Origin: Marinobacter mangrovi
GTDB lineage: Bacteria; Pseudomonadota; Gammaproteobacteria; Pseudomonadales; Oleiphilaceae
Assembly: GCF_016798325.1 (NCBI RefSeq)
Contig: NZ_JAERVO010000007.1
Location: 124,001 to 188,000, forward strand
Length of the DNA: 64,000 bases
Reading direction: 5' to 3'
Shown here: piece by piece, positions 24,786-35,815 of the stretch
Position numbering within the stretch: position 1 is the stretch's first letter
Layout: each line of letters starts with the position of its first letter
Notes under the pieces: model-generated
What the model saw: the letters and a program-made list of their open reading frames with translations, nothing else
Databases searched by the model: none
What the model was told of the DNA's origin: nothing
Translations under genes and position numbers: made by a program

Positions 24786-25997
24786 CTATTTCTTAGCTTG
24801 CAACCAGCTTCCCAGTTCTTTTCGTTCCTTCTCCGTCATGCCGGTGGTGTTGCCCAGCGGCATGTACTGGCTGTTCACCGCCGCCTGCATGATCTGGGCG
24901 CTGTGGTCTTTCACCGCTTTGAGCGAGTCGAACGCTATGCCCGCGGGCGGCGCCTGGAAGGCCGGGTTGCTGGGATCCTTTGCGTGACACGCCGAGCAAT
25001 GGGTATCCACCAGTTGCCGGATGTCGGTATCGGCCACTTTGGGCGCTTCAGCGTTCGTGGCGGCGGCTTCCGCCTGCTTGCCGGTGGGCGGGGCGATCAC
25101 GCCGATCAGGACCACGGTCATGATGCCGCAGGCCAGGAGAATCGACGGCCGGTAGACGCCCCGGTGCTTCAGGTTGAAGAAGTGCCGCGCGAAGGCGGTG
25201 ATAAAGCCGATCGCCGCCAGGATCATCCAGCCTTCCGGATGCCCGTACAGCATCGGGTAGTGGTTGCTGATCATGATGAAGATGATCGGCAGGGTGAGGT
25301 AGTTGTTGTGGGTCGAGCGCAGCTTGGCCAGCGCCGCCAGGCGTTCCACCCGCGCGTCCGGTTCCCGACCCTGTTCCACTGTCTCCACCAGCGCCCGCTG
25401 GGACGGCATGATGCCCAGGAACACGTTGCCCACCATGATGGTGCCGATCACCGCACCGACGTGGATGAACGCGCCGCGCCCGGCAAAGATGTGGAACAGC
25501 GCCCAGTCCACCGCCACCAGCAGGACAAACAGCACGGCGCCGAAGGCCATCCCGTTTTTCGCCAGTGGACTGCGGATCAGCAGTTCGTAGATCAGCAGCA
25601 TGCCGCCGATAAAGCCCAGGCCGATCAGCGCCGCGGACAGGGTGGTCAGTTCCACCTTGGAGTTGTCGATCAGGTAGCTGCTGGAGCCGAAGTAGTACAC
25701 CGAGAACAGCAGGGCGGTGCCGGACAGCCAGGTGCTGTAGGCTTCCCACTTGAACCAGTGCAGGATGCCGGGCATTTTCTCGGGCCCCAGCTTGTACTTG
25801 GCCACTTCGTAGAAGCCGCCGCCATGGACGGCCCATAGGTCGCCCTTGATGCCTTTTTTCTTCTTCCAATCGGGCGGATCTTCCAGGTGGTTATCCAGCC
25901 AGATGAAATAGAACGACGCCCCGATCCAGGCGACGCCTGCAATCACATGAAACCAGCGGATGAGCAGGCTGAGCCATTCACTGAGGTAGGCGGCCAT
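24786..25997 (-). CDS. puuD: Membrane-bound urate oxidase with cytochrome c domain (PuuD)
   Basis: A 403-residue membrane protein. About eight hydrophobic segments carry the PuuD pattern (RWFHVIAGVAWIGASFYFIWLD, WLSGTALLFSVYYFG, HNNYLTLPIIFIMISNHYP). A C-terminal cytochrome c domain has the haem motif CSACH at residues 334-338 and a distal Met in QYMPLGN. PuuD-type proteins oxidise urate to 5-hydroxyisourate and pass electrons to cytochrome c instead of making peroxide. No soluble uricase is present. It is the last gene of the xdh-ura operon and overlaps guaD by 20 nt. Confidence 0.9.
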   Translation of the reverse strand: MAAYLSEWLSLLIRWFHVIAGVAWIGASFYFIWLDNHLEDPPDWKKKKGIKGDLWAVHGGGFYEVAKYKLGPEKMPGILHWFKWEAYSTWLSGTALLFSVYYFGSSSYLIDNSKVELTTLSAALIGLGFIGGMLLIYELLIRSPLAKNGMAFGAVLFVLLVAVDWALFHIFAGRGAFIHVGAVIGTIMVGNVFLGIMPSQRALVETVEQGREPDARVERLAALAKLRSTHNNYLTLPIIFIMISNHYPMLYGHPEGWMILAAIGFITAFARHFFNLKHRGVYRPSILLACGIMTVVLIGVIAPPTGKQAEAAATNAEAPKVADTDIRQLVDTHCSACHAKDPSNPAFQAPPAGIAFDSLKAVKDHSAQIMQAAVNSQYMPLGNTTGMTEKERKELGSWLQAKK

Positions 25998-27339
25998 CGG
26001 TTACTCCTTTTTCTGAAACACGTTCTGCATCCCGATCGAACCGACACTGGCCGGCAATGTAGGTGCGTTGGATGACCCGGTCGTCGCCCAGGATCATCAG
26101 GTCGAACAGCCTGTCGCGCAGGCTGGTGCTGTGCTGCTTGAGGCTCAGCATGGGGGTGGCGTCCGTATCCAGCAGCACGAAATCGGCGACCTTGCCGGGG
26201 GCGAAGTTGCCGATCTCGTCGTCCCGGTGCAGCGCCTTCGCGTTGCCCAGGGTGGCCAGGTAGAACGCCTGGAAGGGTGTCAGCGCCTGCTCGCGCAGCT
26301 GACAGACCTTATAGGCCTCGGCCATGGTCTTGAGCAGCGACAGGCTGGTGCCGCCGCCCACGTCCGTGGCCAGACTCAGGGGGACGCCCGCCTGATGGGC
26401 GCTGCGCAGGTCGAACAGGCCGCTGCCGAGGAAGGTGTTGGACGTTGGACAGAAGGCGATGCGCGCGCCGGTTTCCGCCAGCCGCTGCCGGTCGCCGTCG
26501 TTGATGTGGATGCCGTGGGCCAGCACCGCCCGGTCGTTGAGCAGGCCGTAATGGGCGTAGACGTCCAGGTAATCGGCCCGGTCCGGGAACAGTTCACTCA
26601 CCCAGGCGATTTCCGCCTTGTTCTCGGCCCAGTGGGTCTGCATCAGCACGCCCGGGTTGTCCGCCACCAGTTTGCCGGCCAGCTCCAGCTGACGCGGGGT
26701 GGAGGTGGGCGCAAAGCGTGGGGTCACGGCGTACTGCAGCCGGCCGTGATGGTGCCAGCGGTCGATCAGCGCCTGGCAGTCTTGGTAGCTGCTTTCGGCC
26801 TCGTCGCACAGGCCTTCCGGCGCGTGGCGGTCCATCATCACCTTGCCGGCGGTGATGGCCTGGCCGCGGGCCTCGGCGGCCTCGAACAGGGCGTCCACCG
26901 ACTGCGGGTGCGACGTGCAGAACACCAGCCCGGACGTGGTGCCGTGGCGCAGTAACTGATCGAGGAAGAGGTTGGCCTGGCTCTTCGCCCAGTCGGTCTC
27001 GGCAAAGCGCATTTCCGCCGGGAAGGTGTAGGTTTCCAGCCAGTCCAGCAACTGGGCGCCGTAGCTGCCGATCACCCCGAGCTGGGGCAGGTGCACGTGG
27101 GTGTCGATAAAGCCGGGCAGGATCACATGCTCCGGCCAGTGCTCGACCGGCGTGCCATCCGGCAGCGAATCGATCAGTTGATCGGCAGCGCCGACGGCTT
27201 TGACCCGGCCATCCGCGACCACCAGCAGCCCGTCCTCGAACCACTCGTAACTGTTGTCCGCCGGTGTCTCCAGGCCAGGGTCGGCCAGGAAATGCAGCAG
27301 CCGACCCCGGTAGGCCTGCACCGGTTGCGATGACGCCAT
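25978..27339 (-). CDS. guaD: Guanine deaminase
   Basis: A 453-residue amidohydrolase from the ATG at 27339 (GGGAG at 8 nt); an upstream in-frame ATG at 27375 would overlap uraH. Metal ligands lie in GFIDTHVHLPQLG, MQTHWAENKAE, AHGIHIND and LATDVGGGTS. The sequence FCTSHPQSVDALFEAAEARG fits guanine deaminase closely. It converts guanine to xanthine for XdhAB. It overlaps puuD and lies 5 nt after uraH. Confidence 0.92.
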   Translation of the reverse strand: MASSQPVQAYRGRLLHFLADPGLETPADNSYEWFEDGLLVVADGRVKAVGAADQLIDSLPDGTPVEHWPEHVILPGFIDTHVHLPQLGVIGSYGAQLLDWLETYTFPAEMRFAETDWAKSQANLFLDQLLRHGTTSGLVFCTSHPQSVDALFEAAEARGQAITAGKVMMDRHAPEGLCDEAESSYQDCQALIDRWHHHGRLQYAVTPRFAPTSTPRQLELAGKLVADNPGVLMQTHWAENKAEIAWVSELFPDRADYLDVYAHYGLLNDRAVLAHGIHINDGDRQRLAETGARIAFCPTSNTFLGSGLFDLRSAHQAGVPLSLATDVGGGTSLSLLKTMAEAYKVCQLREQALTPFQAFYLATLGNAKALHRDDEIGNFAPGKVADFVLLDTDATPMLSLKQHSTSLRDRLFDLMILGDDRVIQRTYIAGQCRFDRDAERVSEKGVTDGRLPQ

Positions 27340-27344
27340 GGTGA

Positions 27345-27689
27345 TCAGCTCCCGCGATACGTCGAGTAGCCCCACTGATTCAGCAGCAGCGGCACGTGGT
27401 AGTGGTCCTGGTCACCGTTGACGGAGAAGTCGATGGTCACCTGGGGGTAGAAGCAGTCCTTGCCGTAGGCCTGGAAGTAGTCGCCCGTGGCGAAGGTCAG
27501 GCGGTACAGGCCGGTCACCAGCGGGCCGTCGAACCATTGGCCGATGCGGCCGTCGCTGTCCGTGGTGCCCTTGGCCACCTGGGTCCAGCCGTCGCCGTCC
27601 TGCTGCTCGAGGGTCACGACAACGCCTTCGGCGGGGTAGCCGCTGCCGAGGTCGAGGATGTGGGTCGTAATCGGGCTGCGTTCGCTCAT
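27345..27689 (-). CDS. uraH: 5-hydroxyisourate hydrolase (transthyretin-like)
   Basis: A 114-residue protein of normal length for the family, with ITTHILDLGSGYPAEGV at the N-terminus (catalytic His), RIGQW near the middle (catalytic Arg) and the diagnostic C-terminus YSTYRGS. It hydrolyses 5-hydroxyisourate to OHCU in the cytoplasm. It overlaps uraD by 4 nt. Confidence 0.94.
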   Translation of the reverse strand: MSERSPITTHILDLGSGYPAEGVVVTLEQQDGDGWTQVAKGTTDSDGRIGQWFDGPLVTGLYRLTFATGDYFQAYGKDCFYPQVTIDFSVNGDQDHYHVPLLLNQWGYSTYRGS

Positions 27690-28186
27690 ACCAGTTTATC
27701 CAGTCTCAGGTGGGTGATTTTCGCCTGCTCGCGGCCGGCGTTCTCCATTTCCTGCGCGCGGGCGTTGGGCAGGCGGGCTTCCAGCAGGGCCAGCATTTCC
27801 TCGGCGGACTTGCCGGTGGCGCAGACGATGAAGATAAAGCCGAACTTTTCGTGATAGGCGTCGTTGCCGTCCTTCAGACGGTGCAGGACGTCATCGCTGG
27901 CGACGGCCGTGGAAGACTGCTCGCCGCTGGCCAGGGCGTGGGTGTTGGCGTACTTGGCCTTGAGGCTTTTCACGTCGCCGATCTTGGGATGGGCGTCGAA
28001 CGCTGCGAGCCAGTCGCGCTCGGTCATGGCCGGCCACAGGGCCTCCGCTTTGCGGTGCAGGTCATCGCGATCGGCAAACGGACGGGCGGCGACCATGCCC
28101 TCGACCCAGCGGTCGGCGGCGCAGCAGGTGCGCAGCACCTCGGCGGCCTCGGTTGCGCTCATCGCGTTGAGGGATTCCAGGGACAT
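27686..28186 (-). CDS. uraD: OHCU decarboxylase
   Basis: A 166-residue protein with the family motif FDAHPKIGD (His in the active site), a FGFIFIVCATGKSAEEMLALL segment and an acidic ALWPAMTERDWLAAF. It decarboxylates OHCU to S-allantoin. The gene abuts xdhC and is coupled to uraH. Confidence 0.93.
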   Translation of the reverse strand: MSLESLNAMSATEAAEVLRTCCAADRWVEGMVAARPFADRDDLHRKAEALWPAMTERDWLAAFDAHPKIGDVKSLKAKYANTHALASGEQSSTAVASDDVLHRLKDGNDAYHEKFGFIFIVCATGKSAEEMLALLEARLPNARAQEMENAGREQAKITHLRLDKLV

Positions 28187-29065
28187 TCAGTTCTCCAGCT
28201 TCGGGTTTGATGCCGGCGCCGGTTCGGCGTCTTCCCGCATCAGGGTTTTCAGGTTGGACCAGGACAGGCCGCGGCGGGCCGGCTTGTCCGTCGTTTCGGT
28301 CGCCAGCGTCAGCAGCTCGGCGGAAATCGACACCGCCACTTCCATGGGCCGCTTGCCGGGCACGTCGCGCCGGCCGACCGGGCAGCGGATGCTGTCGATC
28401 TGGGCCTCGCTGTAACCGCGATGAGCCAGCCGCTGGCGGAACCGTTCGGCCTTGGTGTCGGAGCCGATCAGGCCGATGGAGGCGGCGCTGTTCGCGTCCA
28501 GCAGCGTGCGGCACAGGTCAAAGTCCAACTGGTGATTGTGGGTCAGGATCACCACGTGGGCGCCGTCGGCCAGCGCGGCGGCATCGCCCACCGGATCGTC
28601 GGTGTGGTGGCGGCGCACGTTCACCGGCAGCTCGTCCGGGAAACTGTCGGCGCGGCTGTCCACCCAGGTAATCTGCCAGGGCAGCTCGCCCATGATGGTG
28701 ATCAGCGACTTCGCCACGTGACCGGCGCCGAACACCACCAGCCGGCCGTCGCCGCCGGCGTGGCCCTCCATCAGGACCGCGACACTGCCGCCGCAGCACT
28801 GACCGAGACTGGCGCCCAGCGGGAAATGGGCCATCTCGGAGGTGTAGTCCCGCGCCGCCAGACGCTCCCGGGCGCTGGCGATGATGCGGTACTCCAGGTG
28901 GCCTCCGCCGATGGTGTCGTGGCTCTGCTCGCCGGTGACCACCATCTTGCTGGCGGGCTCGCGCGGCACCGAACCGGTCACACCCAGCACGGTCACCAGC
29001 ACGTAGGGTTCACCGCGCCGCTCGCAGTCGGCCACGGCTTCGTACCAGGTCAGGCGCTTTTGCAT
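28187..29065 (-). CDS. xdhC: Xanthine dehydrogenase accessory protein XdhC
   Basis: A 292-residue protein from the ATG at 29065; the longer frame upstream overlies xdhB and is not protein-like. It has an XdhC/CoxI N-terminal region (VLVTVLGVTGSVPREPASKMV, TIGGGHLEYRII, SLGQCCGGSVAVL) and a Rossmann C-terminal domain (RLVVFGAGHVAKSL). XdhC binds molybdenum cofactor and inserts the sulfurated form into XdhB. It overlaps xdhB by 16 nt. Confidence 0.92.
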   Translation of the reverse strand: MQKRLTWYEAVADCERRGEPYVLVTVLGVTGSVPREPASKMVVTGEQSHDTIGGGHLEYRIIASARERLAARDYTSEMAHFPLGASLGQCCGGSVAVLMEGHAGGDGRLVVFGAGHVAKSLITIMGELPWQITWVDSRADSFPDELPVNVRRHHTDDPVGDAAALADGAHVVILTHNHQLDFDLCRTLLDANSAASIGLIGSDTKAERFRQRLAHRGYSEAQIDSIRCPVGRRDVPGKRPMEVAVSISAELLTLATETTDKPARRGLSWSNLKTLMREDAEPAPASNPKLEN

Positions 29066-31411
29066 GAGGCATCGCCTCCGTTGTCGGCCAGCCACTGCCG
29101 GGTGGCGGTGACCGCTTTGAGAACCTGCTCCGGCGTGGCCGGGCTGTCGAAGGGCGGGCTGTAGCGATAGTCCGCCAGGCTGGCGACGGCATCGCGCAGG
29201 GCGCACCAGACTGAAATACCCAGCATCAGCGGCGGCTCCCCCACCGCCTTGGAGCGGAACACCGTCGCTTCCCGGTTGGTGCTGTGGGGCAGCAGGGACA
29301 CCCGGAAATCCTCGGGCGCGTCGGACACCGCCGGGATCTTGTAGGTGGCCGGGCCGGTGGTCATCAACTGGCCCTTGTCGCTGTACATCAGTTCCTCGGT
29401 GGTCAGCCAGCCCATGCCCTGGATGAAACCGCCCTCGATCTGGCCGATGTCGATCTCCGGATTCAGGGACTGGCCCACGTCGTGGAGGATGTCGGTGCGG
29501 ACCACCCGGTACTCGCCGGTCAGGGTGTCCACCACCACTTCCGAGCAGGCCGCGCCGTTGGCGTAGTAGAGGAACGGGCGGCCCTTGCCGGTTTCCGGAT
29601 CGTAGTGGATCTTGGGGGTGGCGTAGAAGCCGGACGACGACAGCGACACGCGGGCCATGTAGGCCTGCTGCACGAAGTCGGCCCAGCCAAAGAGGTCCTT
29701 GCCCACACGCACCTGGTTGTTGGCGAATTCGACGTCGTCGGCCGAAACACCGTAGGTCTCAACCGCAAACTCCACCAGCCGCGCCTTGATCTTCTCGCAG
29801 GCGTCCAGCGCCGCCATGCCGTTCAGGTCGGAGCCGGAGGAGGCGGCGGTGGGGGAGGTGTTCGGCACCTTGTCCGTGCGGGTGGCGGAGACCTTGATGC
29901 GGTCGATGTCCACCTGGAACGCGGAAGCCACCACCTGGGCGACCTTGATGAACAGGCCCTGGCCCATCTCCGTGCCGCCGTGGTTCAGGTGGATGCTGCC
30001 GTCGGTGTACACGTGCACCAGCGCGCCCGCCTGGTTCAGGTGTTTGGCGGTGAAGGAGATGCCGAATTTGACCGGCGTCAGCGCCAGCCCCCGCTTGACC
30101 ACCGGGCTGCGGCGATTGAATTCGGTAATGGCCTGGCGCCGTTCGCGGTAATCGGAGCTGGCTTCCAGCTGTTCGATCAATTCCGGGAGCACGTGCTGCT
30201 CCACGGTCTGGCCGTAATGGGTCTCGTCCCGGCCCGGGCCGTAGAGGTTGCGCTTGCGCACGTCCAGCGGGTCGAGGCCCCGGTGCCGGGCGATGTCGTC
30301 CATGGCCCGCTCGATGATCATCATGCCCTGCGGCCCGCCGAAGCCCCGGAACGCGGTGTTGGACACCGTATGCGTCTTGCAGCGGTGACCGACCACCCGG
30401 GCCTGGTCCAGGTAATAGGCGTTGTCGGCGTGGAACATGGCGCGGTCGACGATGGCGTCGGACAGGTCGGGCGAGTAGCCGCAGCGTCCGGCCACCATGA
30501 TGTCGGCGCCGTGGAGCATGCCCTCGTCGTCGAAGCCGATGTCGTAGGTGTTGTAGAAGTCGTGGCGCTTGCCGGTCTGCACCATGTCGTCCGGCCGGGC
30601 CATGCGGTATTTCACCGGGCGGCCGGTGTGCCGGGCCAGCAGGCTGGAAATGCAGGCCAGCGGCGCCGCCTGGGTTTCCTTGCCGCCAAAGCCGCCGCCC
30701 ATGCGACGCACTTCCACCTGCACTTCGTGGATCGGCAGGGCCAGGACCTCCGCTACCAGCTTCTGCACCTCGGACGGGTGCTGACTGGAGGTATGCACGA
30801 ACACGCCGGCGTCCTCGGTGGGTTCCACCAGGCAGGCCTGGCCTTCCAGGTAGAAGTGTTCCTGCCCGCCCACGTGCATCGCCGCCTGCAGGCGATGGGG
30901 GGATTCGGCCAGCGCCTGGTCCGGATCGCCCCGCTCCTGGGTGTGGGAGGGGCGAACGAAGAACTGTTGGGCCAGCGCGTCTTTCGTGGTCAGCACCGGT
31001 TCCAGCGGCTCGTACTCCACCTTCGCCAGTTTGGCGGCTTGGCGCGCGGCGCGCAGGGAGGTGGCCGCCACCGCGAACAGCGGCTGGCCGATGAACTCGA
31101 CGATCTCGCCGGCCAGCACCGGATCGCCGGGAAAGACTGGGCCAATGTCGGTGTGGCCGGGCACGTCGTCGACGGTCAGCACGGCTTCCACGCCGGGATA
31201 GGCGCGCACGGCGCTCAGGTCCATGGACTTGATGCGGGCGTGGGCCTGGGTGCTCTGGCCCACGGTGGCGTGCAGCAGGCCGGGCGGCTCGGGCAGGTCG
31301 TCGATGTAACGGGCTTGTCCGCTGACGTGCTTCCAGGCGCTGTCGTGGGCGATGCGTGAACCCGCGGTGCCGCGCGCGCTCGCCGGCGGTTGGACAATGT
31401 TTTCGGGCAAT

Positions 31412-31419
<8 letters not shown>
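29050..31419 (-). CDS. xdhB: Xanthine dehydrogenase molybdopterin-binding subunit
   Basis: A 789-residue large subunit. It opens with the aldehyde oxidase/xanthine dehydrogenase a/b hammerhead (RYIDDLPEPPGLLHATVGQS) and then shows molybdopterin-binding features (EVRRMGGGFGGKETQ, FRGFGGPQGMMIIE, GGTEMGQGLFIK) and the C-terminal catalytic Glu region (FRSKAVGEPPLMLG). It oxidises hypoxanthine and xanthine to urate together with XdhA. It overlaps xdhA by 8 nt. Confidence 0.95.
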
Positions 31420-32926
<1,507 letters not shown>

Positions 32927-33059
32927 CTTGCGTATTATGGCCACCCTCCAGGCCCATGAATCCGCGCTTTACAAGACGCGTGGGCGGGGCGGTCTGCTTG
33001 GCGTAACAGGCTGATGCCCGTTACTTAATTCATTACCTGATCGGTGTTTTTGCAATTTT

Positions 33060-33151
33060 CTGACCAACTAGTCGAGTTTATAGCAAAATGATTTTTTGTG
33101 ACCAGTTGGCAAGCAAATTGCTCACGTTCGAAATGTTGATTGTCTGGTCAG
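33060..33151. promoter_or_regulatory. Cluster of RutR-like palindromes in the divergent purine promoter
   Basis: Three sequences resemble the E. coli RutR consensus TTGACCANNTGGTCAA: CTGACCAACTAGTCGA (33060-33075), GTGACCAGTTGGCAAG (33098-33113) and TTGATTGTCTGGTCAG (33136-33151). They lie between xdhA and the transporter ATPase. A RutR-like regulator gene lies at 37732, so local control of both operons is likely. Confidence 0.6.
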
Positions 33152-33173
33152 TTTATTACACGAATGAGGTTCA

Positions 33174-34718
33174 ATGATGACGGCAGCGGCACGGCTACGT
33201 CTGGAACATATCGTCAAGGAGTACCCCGGTTGCCGGGCCAATGACGGTATTGACCTGACCGTAGCACCCGGTGAGATCCACGCCCTGCTGGGTGAGAACG
33301 GGGCCGGCAAGAGTACCCTGATGAAGGTGATCTACGGGGTGATCCAGCCGGACGAGGGCACCCTTTATTGGGATGGTGAAAAGCTGACCCTGCAAGGACC
33401 GGCCCATGCCCGACAGCTGGGGATCGGCATGGTCTTCCAGCACTTCTCCCTGTTCGAGACCCTGACCGTCGCCGAGAACATCGCCCTGGGCCTGCCGGCC
33501 AGCGAGGCCAGGGATCGCAAGAAGCTGGAGCAGCGCATCCGCGACGTCTCGACCCATTACGGCATGGCGCTGGATCCCCGCCGCCACGTGCACAGTCTGT
33601 CCACCGGCGAACGCCAGCGGGTGGAAATCGTCCGATGCCTGATCCAGGACAGCCGGCTGCTGATTCTCGACGAGCCCACCTCGGTGCTGACCCCGCAGGA
33701 AGTGGCCGATCTGTTCCGCACCTTGCGCCAACTGGCCAGTGAAGGCTGCAGCATTCTCTTTATCAGCCACAAGCTGCAGGAGGTGCGCGACCTCTGCCAT
33801 CACGCCACCGTCCTGCGCAACGGCAAGGTCACCGGCGAGTGCGACCCCACCGAAACCTCCACCGACGCCATCGCCCGCCTGATGGTCGGTGACGAAACCC
33901 CGCTCAGCACCGACGTCCCGCCGGCCACGCCCGGGGCGCCTTTGCTGGAGGTGAGCGGGCTCAGTTACGCCAGCGACGACCCGTTCGGTACCGCGTTGCG
34001 CGACATCACGATGGAACTGCGGGCCGGCGAGATCGTCGGTATCGCCGGCGTGGCCGGTAACGGCCAGGACGAGCTGCTGCGGGCGTTGTCTGGCGAGTAC
34101 AAGGCCGCGGCCAATCAGGTGCGTTTTGACGGGCAGGCTGTCGGTCAGATGGGACCGGACGCGCGGCGCCGGGCCGGCATCGCCGTGGTACCGGAAGAGC
34201 GGCTGGGGCGCGGGGCCGTCCCGGACATGTCCCTGGTGGACAACACCCTGCTGACCGCCTCTGCCCAGGGGATGGTGAGTAAGGGCTGGGTGGCCTATCG
34301 CAAGGTGCGGGAGTATGCGGCTCGGGTTCGTGACCGCTTCCAGGTGAAGTCGGACGGCGTTGAAGCCACGGCCCGCAGCCTGTCCGGCGGCAATCTCCAG
34401 AAATTTATTATCGGCCGGGAAGCGCTGCAGGCGCCCAAATTACTGGTCGCCTCCCACCCCACCTGGGGTGTGGACGTGGGCTCCGCGGTGGCCATCCACC
34501 AGGTGCTGGTGGAGCTGCGCGACAAGGGCGCGGCCGTCCTGCTGATTTCCGAGGATCTTGATGAACTGTTTGAACTCTGTACCCGCATGGGCGCCCTCTG
34601 CGGGGGACGGCTGTCGCCGCTCGTGCCGACCGAATCCCTCAGTATCGAACAGCTGGGGCAGTGGATGGCCGGCGATTTCGCCGACGCGGCCGGGGAGGTG
34701 AACCATGCTGTCGCTTGA
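33174..34718 (+). CDS. ABC transporter ATPase, BMP-type purine/nucleoside importer
   Basis: A 514-residue fused double ABC ATPase. The first half has Walker A GENGAGKST and signature STGERQRVEI. The second half has a degenerate Walker A (GVAGNGQDELL) with LSGGNLQKFI as signature and an ASHPTWGVDVGS segment, all normal for the YufO/NupO family of nucleoside importers. Adjacent ATGs lie at 33174 and 33177 behind GAGG. It overlaps the first permease gene by 14 nt. Confidence 0.9.
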   Translation: MMTAAARLRLEHIVKEYPGCRANDGIDLTVAPGEIHALLGENGAGKSTLMKVIYGVIQPDEGTLYWDGEKLTLQGPAHARQLGIGMVFQHFSLFETLTVAENIALGLPASEARDRKKLEQRIRDVSTHYGMALDPRRHVHSLSTGERQRVEIVRCLIQDSRLLILDEPTSVLTPQEVADLFRTLRQLASEGCSILFISHKLQEVRDLCHHATVLRNGKVTGECDPTETSTDAIARLMVGDETPLSTDVPPATPGAPLLEVSGLSYASDDPFGTALRDITMELRAGEIVGIAGVAGNGQDELLRALSGEYKAAANQVRFDGQAVGQMGPDARRRAGIAVVPEERLGRGAVPDMSLVDNTLLTASAQGMVSKGWVAYRKVREYAARVRDRFQVKSDGVEATARSLSGGNLQKFIIGREALQAPKLLVASHPTWGVDVGSAVAIHQVLVELRDKGAAVLLISEDLDELFELCTRMGALCGGRLSPLVPTESLSIEQLGQWMAGDFADAAGEVNHAVA

Positions 34719-35814
34719 ACGCCGCCAGGTCGATTCGCGTCTGATGGAGTACCTGTCGCCGGTGCTGGCGCTGATGCTGACCATCATCACCGGCTTCCTG
34801 ATTTTCCTCGGCCTGGATCGCGACCCGGTGGAAGGGCTGCGCCTGTTCTTCATCGTCCCGATCAGCGATGCCGTGGGCGTCGCCGAGCTGGGACTGAAGG
34901 CGGCGCCACTGCTGCTGTGTGCCGCCGGGCTGACCATCTGCTACCGCGCCAAGATCTGGAACATCGGGGCGGAGGGCCATTTCCTGATGGGCGCGGTCGG
35001 CGCCACCATCGCGGCCCTGCAGTTCGGCGAAGGCACTGGCTTCTGGATTTTGCCCGTGGTGCTGCTGGCAGGCATCGCTTGTGGCGCCCTGTGGTCGGCG
35101 ATCGCGGCGTTCCTGAAGACGCATTTCCACTGCAACGAAATCCTCACCACCATCATGCTCAACTACATCGCCCTGAACCTGCTGCTGTACGCCGTGCACG
35201 GGCCGCTGAAGGATCCTTACGGCTTCAGCTTCCCGCAGTCGGCGATGTTCGGTGACGCCGCCCTGCTGCCGATGCTGATTCCCGGCACGCGTCTGCACAT
35301 CGGCCTGCTGTTCGCGCTGCTGGCGGCGGTGGCGGTCGGCGTCCTGTTCGCCCGCACCTTTATCGGTTTCCAACTCAAGGTGCTGGGTGAGGATGAGAAG
35401 GCCGCCGAGTTCGCCGGCTTTCCGCGCAAGCGACTGATCTGGTTCGCCTTTCTGGTGGCCGGCGGCATGGCCGGTCTGGCCGGAGCGGCCGAGGTGACCG
35501 GCCCGATCGGGCAGCTGATTCCGCAGGTGTCGCCGGGCTACGGCTACACCGCCATCATCGTGGTCTTCCTCGGCCGCATGCGGGCGATCGGCCTGATCCT
35601 GGCCAGTGCGCTGCTGGCGCTGACCTTCCTCGGTGGCGAGATGATGCAGATCGGCATGAACCTGCCCAAGGCCATGACCGGCCTGTTCCAGGGCCTGCTG
35701 CTGTTCTACCTGCTCACCTGCGACGCCTTTATTCACTACCGGATACGCCTGACCCGCAAGCACGTCACCGCGTCGGCCGGTACCAACACGCCGCTGGCCA
35801 CACAGGAGAGCTGA
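34705..35814 (+). CDS. ABC transporter permease 1, BMP type
   Basis: A 369-residue polytopic permease (about nine helices) of the BPD_transp_2 family, with the conserved CYRAKIWNIGAEGHFLMGAV block and HCNEILTTIMLNYIALNLL. It resembles YufP/NupP. The C-terminus is polar (TASAGTNTPLATQES). The next permease begins 1 nt after its stop. Confidence 0.9.
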   Translation: MLSLERRQVDSRLMEYLSPVLALMLTIITGFLIFLGLDRDPVEGLRLFFIVPISDAVGVAELGLKAAPLLLCAAGLTICYRAKIWNIGAEGHFLMGAVGATIAALQFGEGTGFWILPVVLLAGIACGALWSAIAAFLKTHFHCNEILTTIMLNYIALNLLLYAVHGPLKDPYGFSFPQSAMFGDAALLPMLIPGTRLHIGLLFALLAAVAVGVLFARTFIGFQLKVLGEDEKAAEFAGFPRKRLIWFAFLVAGGMAGLAGAAEVTGPIGQLIPQVSPGYGYTAIIVVFLGRMRAIGLILASALLALTFLGGEMMQIGMNLPKAMTGLFQGLLLFYLLTCDAFIHYRIRLTRKHVTASAGTNTPLATQES

Positions 35815-35815
35815 G

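Noticed and set aside
29284-31359. Long plus-strand open frame (691 codons) opposite xdhB
   Set aside because: It is the antisense shadow of a GC-rich gene; the translation is His/Gly/Val-rich with no domain pattern, while the minus strand encodes a full xanthine dehydrogenase subunit.
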